From positions 868,001-932,000 of the forward strand of contig NZ_AP018042.1 in assembly GCF_002356295.1 (NCBI RefSeq): a stretch of 64,000 nt of DNA, read 5' to 3'. The translations under genes were made by a program, and so were the position numbers. Within the stretch, counting starts at the first letter, position 1. Each line of letters opens with the position of its first letter. Shown piece after piece: positions 33,977-41,615 of this stretch. Under the pieces are notes generated by a model. It had not been told where the DNA came from, ran no database searches, and worked only from the letters and a program-made list of their open reading frames with translations. The stretch comes from Labilibaculum antarcticum. GTDB lineage: Bacteria > Bacteroidota > Bacteroidia > Bacteroidales > Marinifilaceae.

Positions 33977-34573
33977 TTAGTTGTTTTGAGTTACTTTGTA
34001 ACCAACCAAAGCGATTTCCAAAACTAAATCTTCGTTTAATCCTGCTGGGTCTGCAAAAACTTTTAATTCAGGAAGAATGGTTTGATTCGGTGCAATAATG
34101 AACGGACTCACTTCGTAAGCCATATCCAAGGTGTTATCATCACCTGAAATATGAGGAACCAAGTGGCGTAAAACCGCTTTTACTTTTTCCTCTCCACCAA
34201 CTTTCAAAGACAATTCACTATTGTGAAAAGGAACATTATTTTCAGCACCAACCACAAATTCCGCTTGCTGGATTTCATTCTCACTTTTGATTACACTAGC
34301 AAACATTGCCGTAGAAATTAAAATGCCAGTCACAACAAATGCGGTGTTTCCAGTCAAACGACCTGAATCGATATTTCGAACACCATCCATTTGACGATCT
34401 TCTGATTTTAAAATCTGGATGATTCCAGTACTTCCTTTCATGGCTTTACGCATGTAAATAACATCCTTTTCAATTCGGGCTGTTTCTGCCTTAATTGAAG
34501 TTGTTTTTGAGCTTCCTGCTACTAATGCTCTAATGGCTTGTTTTTCGGCTAATGTGCTTACAATAGATTTCAT
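33977..34573 (-). CDS. 198-aa protein: helical N half, membrane/hydrophobic segment, beta C half
   Basis: Residues 1-50 are helical and basic (KQAIRALVAGSSKTTSIKAETARIEKDVIYMRKAMKGS). A hydrophobic stretch TAFVVTGILISTAMFASVIKSE lies at about 75-95. Residues 100-198 are beta-rich (FVVGAENNVPFHNSELSLKVGGEEKVKAVL... SPFIIAPNQTILPELKVFADPAGLNEDLVLEIALVGYKV). The C half could be a jelly roll. It is flanked by two short beta proteins and has longer untranslated gaps around it than its neighbours, as expected for a highly expressed gene. It is one candidate for the major coat protein; the 611-residue repeat protein is the other. Confidence 0.65.
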   Translation of the reverse strand: MKSIVSTLAEKQAIRALVAGSSKTTSIKAETARIEKDVIYMRKAMKGSTGIIQILKSEDRQMDGVRNIDSGRLTGNTAFVVTGILISTAMFASVIKSENEIQQAEFVVGAENNVPFHNSELSLKVGGEEKVKAVLRHLVPHISGDDNTLDMAYEVSPFIIAPNQTILPELKVFADPAGLNEDLVLEIALVGYKVTQNN

Positions 34574-34636
34574 AATTATTATATTTTTTTCTTGTGACTA
34601 AACTCAGTTTAATTAATTGTATTTGAACTATTTAGC

Positions 34637-35137
34637 TTAGTTCATTTCGTTATTCATTTCCTCAAAATCGGTATCAACACCCGACACCCGACGACCTGAT
34701 CGATAATAAGAATCATTTTCTTCCTCTTCTTGTTCCTCCTGATCTAACAATTCAGAATAAGGCGAGTTTAATTCCATAAGGATTCTTTCATCATCTTCAT
34801 CCTCAATCGTTGCTGTACCTAATGAACCGTGAAGAGCAGGAATAAAACCTTTATCATCGGTTGCAAATGGTGTGGCTATTGCAAGTGCCCCAGCGGTTGC
34901 AATACCAGCAAAAACGCTTTTGAATTGGTTGGGTGCTTTAATAGCTCCAATTGTGCCAATGGCTAAGACTCCACCACCAACGGCAAGTTTTTTCATTTTC
35001 GCTTTCTTTGGGTCTGCTTCTTCAGCGATTTTCAATACGTTACCACCCATAATAGTTGCATAACGCCCAACGACTACCCCTGTAACAGTTTTTAAAACTT
35101 CCACACCCGTTGTGATGGTTTTACTTTGGTTTTTCAT
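34637..35137 (-). CDS. Membrane protein with acidic tail, 166 aa
   Basis: Two or three small-residue hydrophobic segments are visible (LAVGGGVLAIGTIGAIKAP, FAGIATAGALAIATPFA, preceded by TGVEVLKTVTGVVVGRYATIMGG). Then comes an acidic tail with ELLDQEEQEEEENDS. The Gly/Ala-rich helices resemble membrane-embedded small proteins of lipid-containing phages. It lies between the 198-residue and 720-residue genes with gaps of 63 and 33 bases. No family is recognised. Confidence 0.7.
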   Translation of the reverse strand: MKNQSKTITTGVEVLKTVTGVVVGRYATIMGGNVLKIAEEADPKKAKMKKLAVGGGVLAIGTIGAIKAPNQFKSVFAGIATAGALAIATPFATDDKGFIPALHGSLGTATIEDEDDERILMELNSPYSELLDQEEQEEEENDSYYRSGRRVSGVDTDFEEMNNEMN

Positions 35138-35170
35138 TTCCTTTTTTTTAGATTGATTTTACTCCGTTAA

Positions 35171-37333
35171 TTATTTTTTTGCTTTCTCCTTTTTGCCTGA
35201 ATTCGCAAGCAAAAGACCTCCGCCAACCAAAGCCATCATTACAATGCCAATTGTACCAAATCCTGCCTGTTGTGGCTTTTGCGCCATCATTGGACTTGTG
35301 TTTGTCATTTCAGGATTGTACGGATATGAACCGTCTGGCAAAACCTGAGATTCCGTAATGTTTCTTGGTGATGGTAATTCTGGATTAGAAGGTGGTAATG
35401 CTGGCTTTTTTGCAACACTGTTAAAAATTGCCAAATTGTTTTCAGCTTTTTGCTTTCTGTCAATCAGCTTTTGTTTGGCAACAGGGTCTAACTCATTGGT
35501 GATTTTTGCAGAAAGATTTTCAATGTGCTTTTCCTTTAGCTTGGTGATTACTTTACCCAAACCCAGCTTTTTCAAAATCTTCAAAATAGGTGCAAGAATC
35601 AAAGCAACTTTACCCAAGATTACGGCTGTGCCAGTGGCAACAACTCCCAAACCTGCCTCTTTTGCTTCATCAGCGTGAACCAATTTTAAAAAATCAATAC
35701 GCTCTTTTTCCTCAGCTGACATTTTTGGCTCTTCTTTCACTGGGGCTTGACCTGCTTTCATTTTAGCCTTTAGAGCAATCATTTCCTTAAATGATTTTGG
35801 CTTAATTACTGTTCTCCCTGCCTGTTTTGCTTTTTTCGCTCTTGCTTTTGCTCTTTTCTTTCTTTTTCTTCTCCCAAAAAGACCAAGACCACCTAATAAA
35901 TTTACAGTTGGTAGATTTGATTTTTTAGCTGCCTTTTGCCAGCCATCATGCAAAACCTCTCTTAACTTGCTTTCTTTCCCGCCAAGGAACTTGTATTTCT
36001 TTGCGAATTTCACGTAAGCTTTTCGAGCTTCTTTCCATTCTTCAAGGTTTACACCTAGGCTTTTTGCTTGCGCTTCAGTTAAAAGACCGTAGCCCATTTT
36101 AATAGCTAAGCCTTTTTTGTTGTTTTTGATCATGCCACGTAAAACGGCACGAATAGCAATATTTATAGGATTGATTTTCTGCAAAAACAAACCAACTTTT
36201 TTGAATACGCTTCCAATTGCTTTAACTGCCTTACCCGCTATTTTCACAGCTCCTTTGGCAACATTTTTAACTTTCTTAACCAGCTTCTTGAAAAATCCTT
36301 CCAGTGCACCCAGTAGTCCAATTGTTTCCCCGCTTGCAGTATTGTAACCGTTAAGTGGCGATAAATTGGCACGTTCCCAGTCTGCTCCATCTGAAAGCTT
36401 TATAACAATACCTTCAAGGCTTTCATTCTGACAAAGTGCATCGTAAGCCTTTTGCATGTACTCCCAATACTTCTTCCCAAATCCCAAAGCATGGTATTTT
36501 TCAGGCTCTAGAATATACTCTCGAAGAGTTGTTTCCAGCTGGGTTTTACTCATCCTTCTTAGGGTTTTTTCGGCATCAAATAATTCGTTGTCACCAACCC
36601 CGTTGATTTGTTCAGATCGCTCTATTTGCTCCATTTCAGCATCATACAATTCCCCGCTGTCATGTAAAGATTGTAAAGCATCCAAACCATTAACCGCCCC
36701 TGTATCGTGACCCGCTAAAGTTTCAATTTTCATCATTTTTGTATCTTTTTTAGATGTGTACTCGGCTTCACAATTGAATTTGTGCAAAACCGTATCGATA
36801 CAAACAGAACCAGCAACAACATAGACATGAGAATAGCCTTTGCCACCGTAACCAGCTATGCGAATGCAAAAAGGAATACCAAGGCAGTAAAGAAGTGAGC
36901 CGACAAAAATCGAATGATCATCGCAATCAGTAGGCGTGTTTGGTATTGATCTGTTTAGCCATATTCTCGCAGGTGTGCTCAATTGCTCAACTGTTGGAGA
37001 ATCCCTTTTGTATTGGATATGATTAAAAACAAAATTCCAAATCGCCCGCTTAGTGGCTATCTCACTGTCTTTTTTTAAAAAATTGGCTAATTCCTTTACC
37101 TGCCCGTGGTGATTCCTGATGATTTCGCACATGATGGAAACGGTATCATCTACCGTCCCTTCAGTAAATGTGCTGGTAAATTTTACATCGCTAGTATTAA
37201 TCAAATGATTGTACTCAACGCCTGATTTTATAACCCTTTCGCCTTGGTTTACAATCTCATTTTTTGAGGTACGGAAAGCTACATTTCCCCTTTCGTTTGT
37301 AGTTCTTGAAACGGTTTCCATTTTATAACCCAT
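35171..37333 (-). CDS. Transglutaminase-like domain with amphipathic/basic core, 720 aa
   Basis: Residues about 95-190 form a transglutaminase/papain-like domain with Cys137 in TDCDDHS, His169 in GYSHVYVVAG and Asp180 in VCIDTV as the likely triad. Residues 340-400 are strikingly amphipathic and cationic (FFKKLVKKVKNVAKGAVKIAG...), like a membrane-lytic peptide. A run of Arg/Lys/Ala follows (RRKRKKRAKARAKKAKQ). The C terminus holds a membrane helix (IGIVMMALVGGGLLLANS) and a basic end. It overlaps the upstream gene by 11 bases. A DNA-binding virion-membrane or entry protein is the best guess; an enzyme crosslinking capsid proteins is another. Confidence 0.7.
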   Translation of the reverse strand: MGYKMETVSRTTNERGNVAFRTSKNEIVNQGERVIKSGVEYNHLINTSDVKFTSTFTEGTVDDTVSIMCEIIRNHHGQVKELANFLKKDSEIATKRAIWNFVFNHIQYKRDSPTVEQLSTPARIWLNRSIPNTPTDCDDHSIFVGSLLYCLGIPFCIRIAGYGGKGYSHVYVVAGSVCIDTVLHKFNCEAEYTSKKDTKMMKIETLAGHDTGAVNGLDALQSLHDSGELYDAEMEQIERSEQINGVGDNELFDAEKTLRRMSKTQLETTLREYILEPEKYHALGFGKKYWEYMQKAYDALCQNESLEGIVIKLSDGADWERANLSPLNGYNTASGETIGLLGALEGFFKKLVKKVKNVAKGAVKIAGKAVKAIGSVFKKVGLFLQKINPINIAIRAVLRGMIKNNKKGLAIKMGYGLLTEAQAKSLGVNLEEWKEARKAYVKFAKKYKFLGGKESKLREVLHDGWQKAAKKSNLPTVNLLGGLGLFGRRKRKKRAKARAKKAKQAGRTVIKPKSFKEMIALKAKMKAGQAPVKEEPKMSAEEKERIDFLKLVHADEAKEAGLGVVATGTAVILGKVALILAPILKILKKLGLGKVITKLKEKHIENLSAKITNELDPVAKQKLIDRKQKAENNLAIFNSVAKKPALPPSNPELPSPRNITESQVLPDGSYPYNPEMTNTSPMMAQKPQQAGFGTIGIVMMALVGGGLLLANSGKKEKAKK

Positions 37334-37898
37334 TATAAATGTCAGTAATCAAAGAAGCAGGGTTTTTGATGGTTTTGGCCATATCTTGCCAAGTTCTGCT
37401 TATATCTATTTTTGTGCTGGGAACATCCACACTATTCACCTTTAAATGATCCACATACATGTTCAGCTGAAAACCTTCAACATCCTTGGTATCCATGATT
37501 TTTGAAATACTCTCCAAGGGAATTGCAAAACTGTACTTTAAAGGGGTTTTGGTATTTCCTACAATCACCTTATTGGGGTTTTGAATCGGTGTGCTCGCAA
37601 GTATGATTTTTTGAGCTCCTTTTTCCAGAACAAGCTTAATCTGGTAGGTGTTTAAAGTTGCAGTAAACCCTGTCTTAGATGTCAAATCAATAACTCCGCC
37701 AAGGGTTACCGCCCCTTTTACAAAATTCACCCCGACTTTTGGCAGTCCGCTGGGTTGGATATTTATTTTATTGGTTAGGTATGCTATTGCTTTATCTTCA
37801 ATCTCACCTGCCTTACTACTTACGTAAGGGATAATCTTGTCTTTAAAAACTAAAGCGGTTACGACACCACCTATGAGTATTATGTGTCCTGTTTTCAT
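37323..37898 (-). CDS. N-anchored beta-rich protein, 191 aa; first gene of block
   Basis: The N terminus MKTGHIILIGGVVTALVFKDKIIPYV is an uncleaved membrane anchor. The rest is a beta domain that resembles a LEA-14/immunoglobulin-like fold (FVKGAVTLGGVIDLTSKTGFTATLNTYQIKLVLEKGAQKIILAS... YSFAIPLESI), with the spaced strands and polar turns of that fold. It is the first gene of the leftward structural block. The tandem decamer repeats at 37951-38000 sit 53-102 bases before its ATG, probably as its promoter/operator. It overlaps the 720-residue gene. Confidence 0.7.
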   Translation of the reverse strand: MKTGHIILIGGVVTALVFKDKIIPYVSSKAGEIEDKAIAYLTNKINIQPSGLPKVGVNFVKGAVTLGGVIDLTSKTGFTATLNTYQIKLVLEKGAQKIILASTPIQNPNKVIVGNTKTPLKYSFAIPLESISKIMDTKDVEGFQLNMYVDHLKVNSVDVPSTKIDISRTWQDMAKTIKNPASLITDIYNGL

Positions 37899-37950
37899 GC
37901 CTCAAACATAGGAACATTAAACCACCTCAAAGGCATAAAATCCTCTGACT

Positions 37951-38000
37951 GAGACACTTTGAGACATTTTGGAACATCTTGAAACACTTTGGAACACCAA
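37951..38000. promoter_or_regulatory. Five tandem 10-bp repeats upstream of structural block
   Basis: Five contiguous decamers fit G-R-R-ACA-Y-Y-T-T (GAGACACTTT, GAGACATTTT, GGAACATCTT, GAAACACTTT, GGAACACCAA), with the last diverging at its end. A 10-bp period puts every copy on the same face of the helix. Located 53-102 bases upstream of the first structural gene, it looks like an array for cooperative binding of an activator. Confidence 0.65.
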
Positions 38001-38089
38001 ACAGCTTGCTTTTTGTCCTACTTTTACCCCCATAAGACATGGCTAATTTTCAGACACAGGTAAAATGCTTGATTATCAATTGTTTAATA

Positions 38090-38220
38090 GGGATTAAACC
38101 TGTCTTTAAACGGGTTTAAACAGGTCTAAGCAGAAAATGACTAAAATAAATTTTGCAAACAATTGATTTTTAGATTTTTAACCAAAAATAAACCGGTTAC
38201 TAAAGGGGTTTAAACCTGTC
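38090..38220. promoter_or_regulatory. GGGTTTAAACCTGTC repeats in divergent control region
   Basis: Near-identical sites lie at 38090-38104 (GGGATTAAACCTGTC), 38112-38126 (GGGTTTAAACAGGTC, the more symmetric form) and 38206-38220 (GGGTTTAAACCTGTC). A fourth is inside the following gene at 38440-38454. The core GTTTAAAC is palindromic. They occupy the gap between the leftward structural block and the rightward zinc-ribbon gene and may be operators or replication iterons. Nothing else coding is seen in 37899-38307. Confidence 0.6.
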
Positions 38221-38307
38221 TTTTATGAAAAACAAGCCACTTATCACAAACAAAGCTTTGATTAAAAGCATTTTAACCTATATAAAAACCAGTAAACAGA
38301 CAGGACT

Positions 38308-38985
38308 ATGACCAGAAAATGTGAGGTATGTTTAAAACCCATTAGAAACAGACGTGCTGACAGCAAGTATTGCTCTGCAAGCTGTGCAGGCAGGGCAAGA
38401 CGCAAAAGAGTAACGGAAAAAGAAAAAGATGAATTAAACGGGTTTAAACCTGTTTATGAAGAAAATGAGCAAAAAGAGCAAAACATGGAAAAAACAGGGA
38501 TAAACGAGCTAAGAGCCATAGAAAAGGAGAATTTCAACACCATTCTAAACCTAAGAAGCGAGTACGGGGACAAAATAAGAGCTTTGGAGAACGAAAACTT
38601 AAAAAGTGAATTCACTATTGAAAAGCTGAAAGACAAAATTACTGATCTTATGGAGAAACATTCCAAGGATATAGCCCAAGCCAACACCAGCACAACCAAG
38701 GAAACGGTTCAGGCAATTAGTCAAATGCCAGCAATTCAAAGCGTATTGGGAACTCTTGCCAGTAGTATGATTCCCAGCCCTAAAACTGGACTAAATGGCG
38801 TGGATGAATTCAATGTTCAGGAAAGACAAATTATTGATGCAATCCGAAGAATGCAACCCGATGCACAGGGCTACTTGTGCCAAATGTTGTATGTGTTATT
38901 CGCAAAATCACACGAAGAGCAAATGGGAATATTTACTTCGCTTCATGCCTACATGTCTCAACCAGATGAAAAAGACGATATCTAA
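38308..38985 (+). CDS. Zinc-ribbon coiled-coil protein, 225 aa; possible regulator
   Basis: The N terminus carries a zinc ribbon, CEVCLKPIRNRRADSKYCS and a second C-x3-C pair (CSASC), followed by basic RARRKR. Residues about 60-130 form a coiled coil (EKTGINELRAIEKENFNTILNLRSEYGDKIRALENEN...). The C-terminal 70 residues are helical (EFNVQERQIIDAIRRMQPDAQGYLCQML). It is the only rightward gene in the middle of the element and faces the structural block across the repeat-rich control region. This suggests that it regulates or binds those repeats. A degraded copy lies outside the element at 50446. Confidence 0.75.
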   Translation: MTRKCEVCLKPIRNRRADSKYCSASCAGRARRKRVTEKEKDELNGFKPVYEENEQKEQNMEKTGINELRAIEKENFNTILNLRSEYGDKIRALENENLKSEFTIEKLKDKITDLMEKHSKDIAQANTSTTKETVQAISQMPAIQSVLGTLASSMIPSPKTGLNGVDEFNVQERQIIDAIRRMQPDAQGYLCQMLYVLFAKSHEEQMGIFTSLHAYMSQPDEKDDI

Positions 38986-39011
38986 ACCGTTTAAGACTGG
39001 ACTAAAACCCG

Positions 39012-39049
39012 AAACACCCCCGTAAATCTAATGGTTTACGGGGGTGTTT
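39012..39049 (+). terminator. Terminator of zinc-ribbon gene
   Basis: AAACACCCCCGTAAA and TTTACGGGGGTGTTT form a perfect 15-bp stem with an 8-base loop, 27 bases past the stop. The same hairpin with minor changes follows the degraded copy of the gene at 50596-50633. Confidence 0.85.
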
Positions 39050-39196
39050 GGTTAAGCCTGTTTAATCTGTTATAAATAATCAAAAAGCCTAACACTTAAT
39101 AAGTATCAGGCTTTTTTTCAGTTTTTAGTATGTAGTTTTAGTATATTCTATATGAGGTTTAAAATCAAATGTATAAAAAAATATTCAATAATCACA

Positions 39197-39643
39197 TTAT
39201 GATTTAATAGGGTTTTTATTTTTAATTTGATTCAATAAGCTCTTTGTACTATCTGATTGGTATTTTTCTCCATTGCAGTAAACAACAAACGGACATTTGC
39301 CCTCACTGGTAATTATTTGTTCGACTAAGAATTTTTCATTTCTCAAAATAGTTTTTACTTTTTGATTGAATTTTTGCAATTGGGTATTTACCCGATGAAA
39401 ACGGACCCGACAATTTCCATTGCAAAATTCCTGTTGCTTATTTCTAGCAGTGAACATTTGACCACATGCAGGACATTTTTTTCTGTTTTCTTGTAACGGT
39501 AAGCCGTTACAGGAATCCTCAAGTAATGCTTCCGCCCAGTCAATATCGATTTGACAATCTTCGGTCATTTCCAAAATGCCATGAAAATTTTTATAATGCT
39601 CAATTATGCTTGTTCGATTCATATCAGTTGCTTTTTTTATCAT
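39197..39643 (-). CDS. Zinc-ribbon protein, ~148 aa
   Basis: A four-Cys ribbon (CPACGQMFTARNKQQEFCNGNC) lies in the middle, followed by RVRFHRVNTQL, closely like the ribbon in the 38308 gene and in the element's Rep. A charged helical region precedes it. The start is set at the ATG for MIKKATDMNRTS, which overlaps the end of the small gene upstream. A longer reading from 39706 lies in a region used by that gene in another frame. The function is not known; as the last gene of the replication block, a DNA-binding role is plausible. Confidence 0.65.
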   Translation of the reverse strand: MIKKATDMNRTSIIEHYKNFHGILEMTEDCQIDIDWAEALLEDSCNGLPLQENRKKCPACGQMFTARNKQQEFCNGNCRVRFHRVNTQLQKFNQKVKTILRNEKFLVEQIITSEGKCPFVVYCNGEKYQSDSTKSLLNQIKNKNPIKS

Positions 39644-39731
39644 TTTCAATCTTACTCCAATCCAGCCGGACTTTGCAATTATTACATTTTGCACTGTTTG
39701 CCTCAATACTTGTTTTGCTTTTGGCTATCAC
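39624..39731 (-). CDS. 35-aa CxxC microprotein
   Basis: Reading from a GTG that overlaps the previous gene's stop (GTGA) gives a 35-residue peptide with one C-x2-C pair (AKCNNCKVRLDWSKIEND). It ends inside the next gene's start (20-base overlap). Coupling at both ends supports it, but the GTG start and small size leave doubt. Confidence 0.4.
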   Translation of the reverse strand: MIAKSKTSIEANSAKCNNCKVRLDWSKIENDKKSN

Positions 39732-40126
39732 TTCTTTTTGGTGTGTTTATCAATTGCCTTTTCAACTTGTGTTAATATTCTTGAAGCATCTTTTTTATAT
39801 TTTTTCGCCTCTGCCAATACTCCACGATAAGCTCCGGATTTAGATTTGAAAAATTTGCCCTGACCATTTTTATCAAAATCCTCTTGGTCTTTGAATTTAT
39901 GAACACAATACTCTCGAGCGTATGAGGAAAGTGGCAACCACCCAAAATCACCATTCTTTTTAGATAGTTTTCCATATGTAGAATAACACTTTTGTCTTAA
40001 GTGAATTCCTGTTTTGTTTACTGTTGTTACATGATATTCAGAAAATTCGACGGTTGATTTTTCTTTTAAATCCGACTCAACATTTATCCAAGCTTGATAT
40101 AGGATATCTCCTTTTTTTATAATCAT
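39728..40126 (-). CDS. Hypothetical protein of the replication block, 132 aa
   Basis: This is a basic, soluble product starting MIIKKGDILYQAWINVESDLKEKSTVEFSEYHVTTVNKTG, where the strand pattern suggests a small beta domain of about 60 residues. A Lys-rich helical tail follows (KYKKDASRILTQVEKAIDKHTKKK). It is 4 bases downstream of the serine recombinase stop and overlaps the start of the CxxC microprotein. I do not recognise a family. Because of its position it may be an accessory of recombination or replication. Confidence 0.65.
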   Translation of the reverse strand: MIIKKGDILYQAWINVESDLKEKSTVEFSEYHVTTVNKTGIHLRQKCYSTYGKLSKKNGDFGWLPLSSYAREYCVHKFKDQEDFDKNGQGKFFKSKSGAYRGVLAEAKKYKKDASRILTQVEKAIDKHTKKK

Positions 40127-40130
40127 TTCA

Positions 40131-40775
40131 TTAATTTTTAAATTGTTTAAAATATTCCTTTCTAATTCTCTTAACTGTACTTTCGCATATTTTGGTTGCT
40201 ATTACTGTTTTACCAATACTCATACCGCTATCTAAACAAGCCTTTACGTCTGGGTATTTTTCAACTAAATCTTTACTTCCTTTATTTTTTGATCCTGCTT
40301 TTCGACCTTTATAAGCTTTATCTTTAAAAGCTCTGTTTTCGTCTTTTTTTCTTTCCGCCTCAATTCCTTCTAGTTGTCTTTCTTTACTTCTTTCAATTTC
40401 CATTTGTGCCAACTTTGCCATTACGGTCGTGATTAAGTCAAAGGCTGGACTTATTTTTCCGTCCGTTATGCTTTTCACTCCTAGTTGGTGAACTGTAACA
40501 CAAACTTCATATTCTTTCATGAATTCTAGAGTTTGTAATATATTGATTGTGTCACGTCCAAGCCTATCAATATCATAAACTATCAAATCTGAAACTAAAC
40601 CAGCTTTTACCTCTTTTATAATTTTTGCTCCACCCGTTCTTTTTTCGAATGCAATTTTTCCGGAAATTTTATCTACTATCATTTCACCTTCACCCTCGCT
40701 TAATCCTTCCGTCTGTCTGGATTCGTTTTGCTCTACGGTTGAAACTCTAGCATATTTGTATATTTTGTTTTTCAT
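40131..40775 (-). CDS. Serine recombinase (resolvase/invertase family)
   Basis: The N-terminal catalytic domain has the nucleophile Ser12 in YARVSTVEQNESRQ, the DLIVYDIDRLGRD arginine motif near residue 68, and the long E helix (MAKLAQMEIERSKERQ). A short C-terminal HTH follows (GMSIGKTVIATKICESTVKRIRKEYF). The length of 214 residues fits the small resolvase/invertase class, not the large integrases, so it probably resolves multimers or inverts a segment. A repeat cluster at 40796-40900 just upstream may contain its recombination site. A broken relative lies outside the element at 51627-51900. Confidence 0.92.
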   Translation of the reverse strand: MKNKIYKYARVSTVEQNESRQTEGLSEGEGEMIVDKISGKIAFEKRTGGAKIIKEVKAGLVSDLIVYDIDRLGRDTINILQTLEFMKEYEVCVTVHQLGVKSITDGKISPAFDLITTVMAKLAQMEIERSKERQLEGIEAERKKDENRAFKDKAYKGRKAGSKNKGSKDLVEKYPDVKACLDSGMSIGKTVIATKICESTVKRIRKEYFKQFKN

Positions 40776-40795
40776 GATGAATCTTTCTGTTTTTT

Positions 40796-40900
40796 GGGTT
40801 CAAATTTGGGGTGGGTTCAAAACCGTCTCTTTTTGCTAGTTTTGAATGCTTTTTTTGTGTTTTTCTGGGTTCAAAGTAGGGCATACCCTACTTTGAACCC
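40796..40900. promoter_or_regulatory. GGGTTCAAA repeat cluster with 15-bp palindrome
   Basis: GGGTTCAAA occurs at 40796, 40813 and 40867, and inverted at 40892. The last two form GGGTTCAAAGTAGGG, loop CATA, and its exact complement: a perfect 15-bp stem at 40867-40900. No U tract follows on either strand, so it is unlikely to be a plain terminator. A recombinase res-like site or operator upstream of the serine recombinase gene fits better. Confidence 0.5.
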
Positions 40901-41085
40901 GATTCCAGAATTTTCATTTCTGTTAATTTCTCATGAATGTATTTTACTTCATGCTCATACAACAACCTTTGTGCAATTGCTTCCCTAAATTCCAAAGGAA
41001 GTTTCGCCATTCTTCGTCCAAGGGTAGATTTCGAATATCCTAATTCTGATGCAAGCTCTTTTCTATTCATTGTTCTGTATTTCAT
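40888..41085 (-). CDS. HTH protein, 65 aa
   Basis: RKELASELGYSKSTLGRRMAKLP at residues 9-31 is a clear helix-turn-helix resembling Cro/excisionase-type small regulators. The remainder is a helical tail. Its coding end runs into the GGGTTCAAA palindrome, so the protein's own target could be that site. It lies upstream of the serine recombinase in the same direction and may regulate it. Confidence 0.7.
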   Translation of the reverse strand: MKYRTMNRKELASELGYSKSTLGRRMAKLPLEFREAIAQRLLYEHEVKYIHEKLTEMKILESGSK

Positions 41086-41087
41086 AG

Positions 41088-41213
41088 TTATTTAGGGTTT
41101 AATTGGGTTTTACAAAATGAACAAGTGTTTTCTGTTTTTATATCAATCTGAGCCCCACAATTGGTGCAAGTCTCAAAAACTTCATGATTAGATATTTTAT
41201 TATTCAATTTCAT
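41088..41213 (-). CDS. 41-aa zinc-ribbon microprotein
   Basis: The short frame reads FETCTNCGAQIDIKTENTCSFCKTQLNPK, two C-x2-C knuckles with ideal spacing for a zinc ribbon. Its ATG overlaps the end of the upstream gene by 14 bases, and its stop lies 3 bases before the next gene's ATG. That spacing is typical of a real operon member. It is one of several zinc-knuckle proteins in the element; role unknown. Confidence 0.7.
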   Translation of the reverse strand: MKLNNKISNHEVFETCTNCGAQIDIKTENTCSFCKTQLNPK

Positions 41214-41406
41214 TTCCTAATGCTTTTTCGTATCGATCAACTAATTCGGATAAAATCATATCTGTATCAGTAATTTCAGGAGGAACACACATTATGTGAC
41301 TTCTCCCACCTGTTCTAGCCATTTCAGATATTTGATGTCTAACTTTTTTAATTAAAACATCATTTGGCATTTCAGCCTGTAGTTTTTTTAATTCGTCTGT
41401 AGTCAT
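41200..41406 (-). CDS. Hypothetical protein, 68 aa
   Basis: This is a small acidic, helical protein (MTTDELKKLQAEMPNDVLIKKVRHQISEMA...SELVDRYEKALGNEIE). No domain is recognised. Its stop overlaps the zinc-ribbon microprotein and it starts 5 bases after the upstream gene. It belongs to the leftward replication block. Confidence 0.6.
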   Translation of the reverse strand: MTTDELKKLQAEMPNDVLIKKVRHQISEMARTGGRSHIMCVPPEITDTDMILSELVDRYEKALGNEIE

Positions 41407-41411
41407 GATTT

Positions 41412-41615
41412 TTATTTAAGTAATTTTATAAACTTATCATTGATAGTATTACCAGCTTTTATCTTTCCTTCGTTCAAAAGCTCTCTTAATACCGGATTTA
41501 TTTCTCTTCCTAATTCATTGATTAACTCCACATACATCACATGAGTAGGAAACTTTCGAGCATCTTCTTTTTCCTTGGTAATCTGTTCCAATGTTTTTAA
41601 TACAATTTCTCTCAT
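41412..41615 (-). CDS. Hypothetical protein, 67 aa, winged-helix-like
   Basis: The sequence MREIVLKTLEQITKEKEDARKFPTHVMYVELINELGREINPVLRELLNEGKIKAGNTINDKFI has a helix-helix-helix-strand pattern with a LNEGKIKAGNT turn resembling a small winged helix, the type often used by phage-encoded regulators. It overlaps the Rep gene stop by 4 bases and is therefore translated with it. It could be a Rep accessory or copy-control protein, by position only. Confidence 0.6.
   Translation of the reverse strand: MREIVLKTLEQITKEKEDARKFPTHVMYVELINELGREINPVLRELLNEGKIKAGNTINDKFIKLLK

Noticed and set aside
37899-38307. CRISPR array in the repeat-rich control region
   Set aside because: The repeats are 10 bases contiguous or palindromic 15-mers without uniform spacers, and no cas genes are present.
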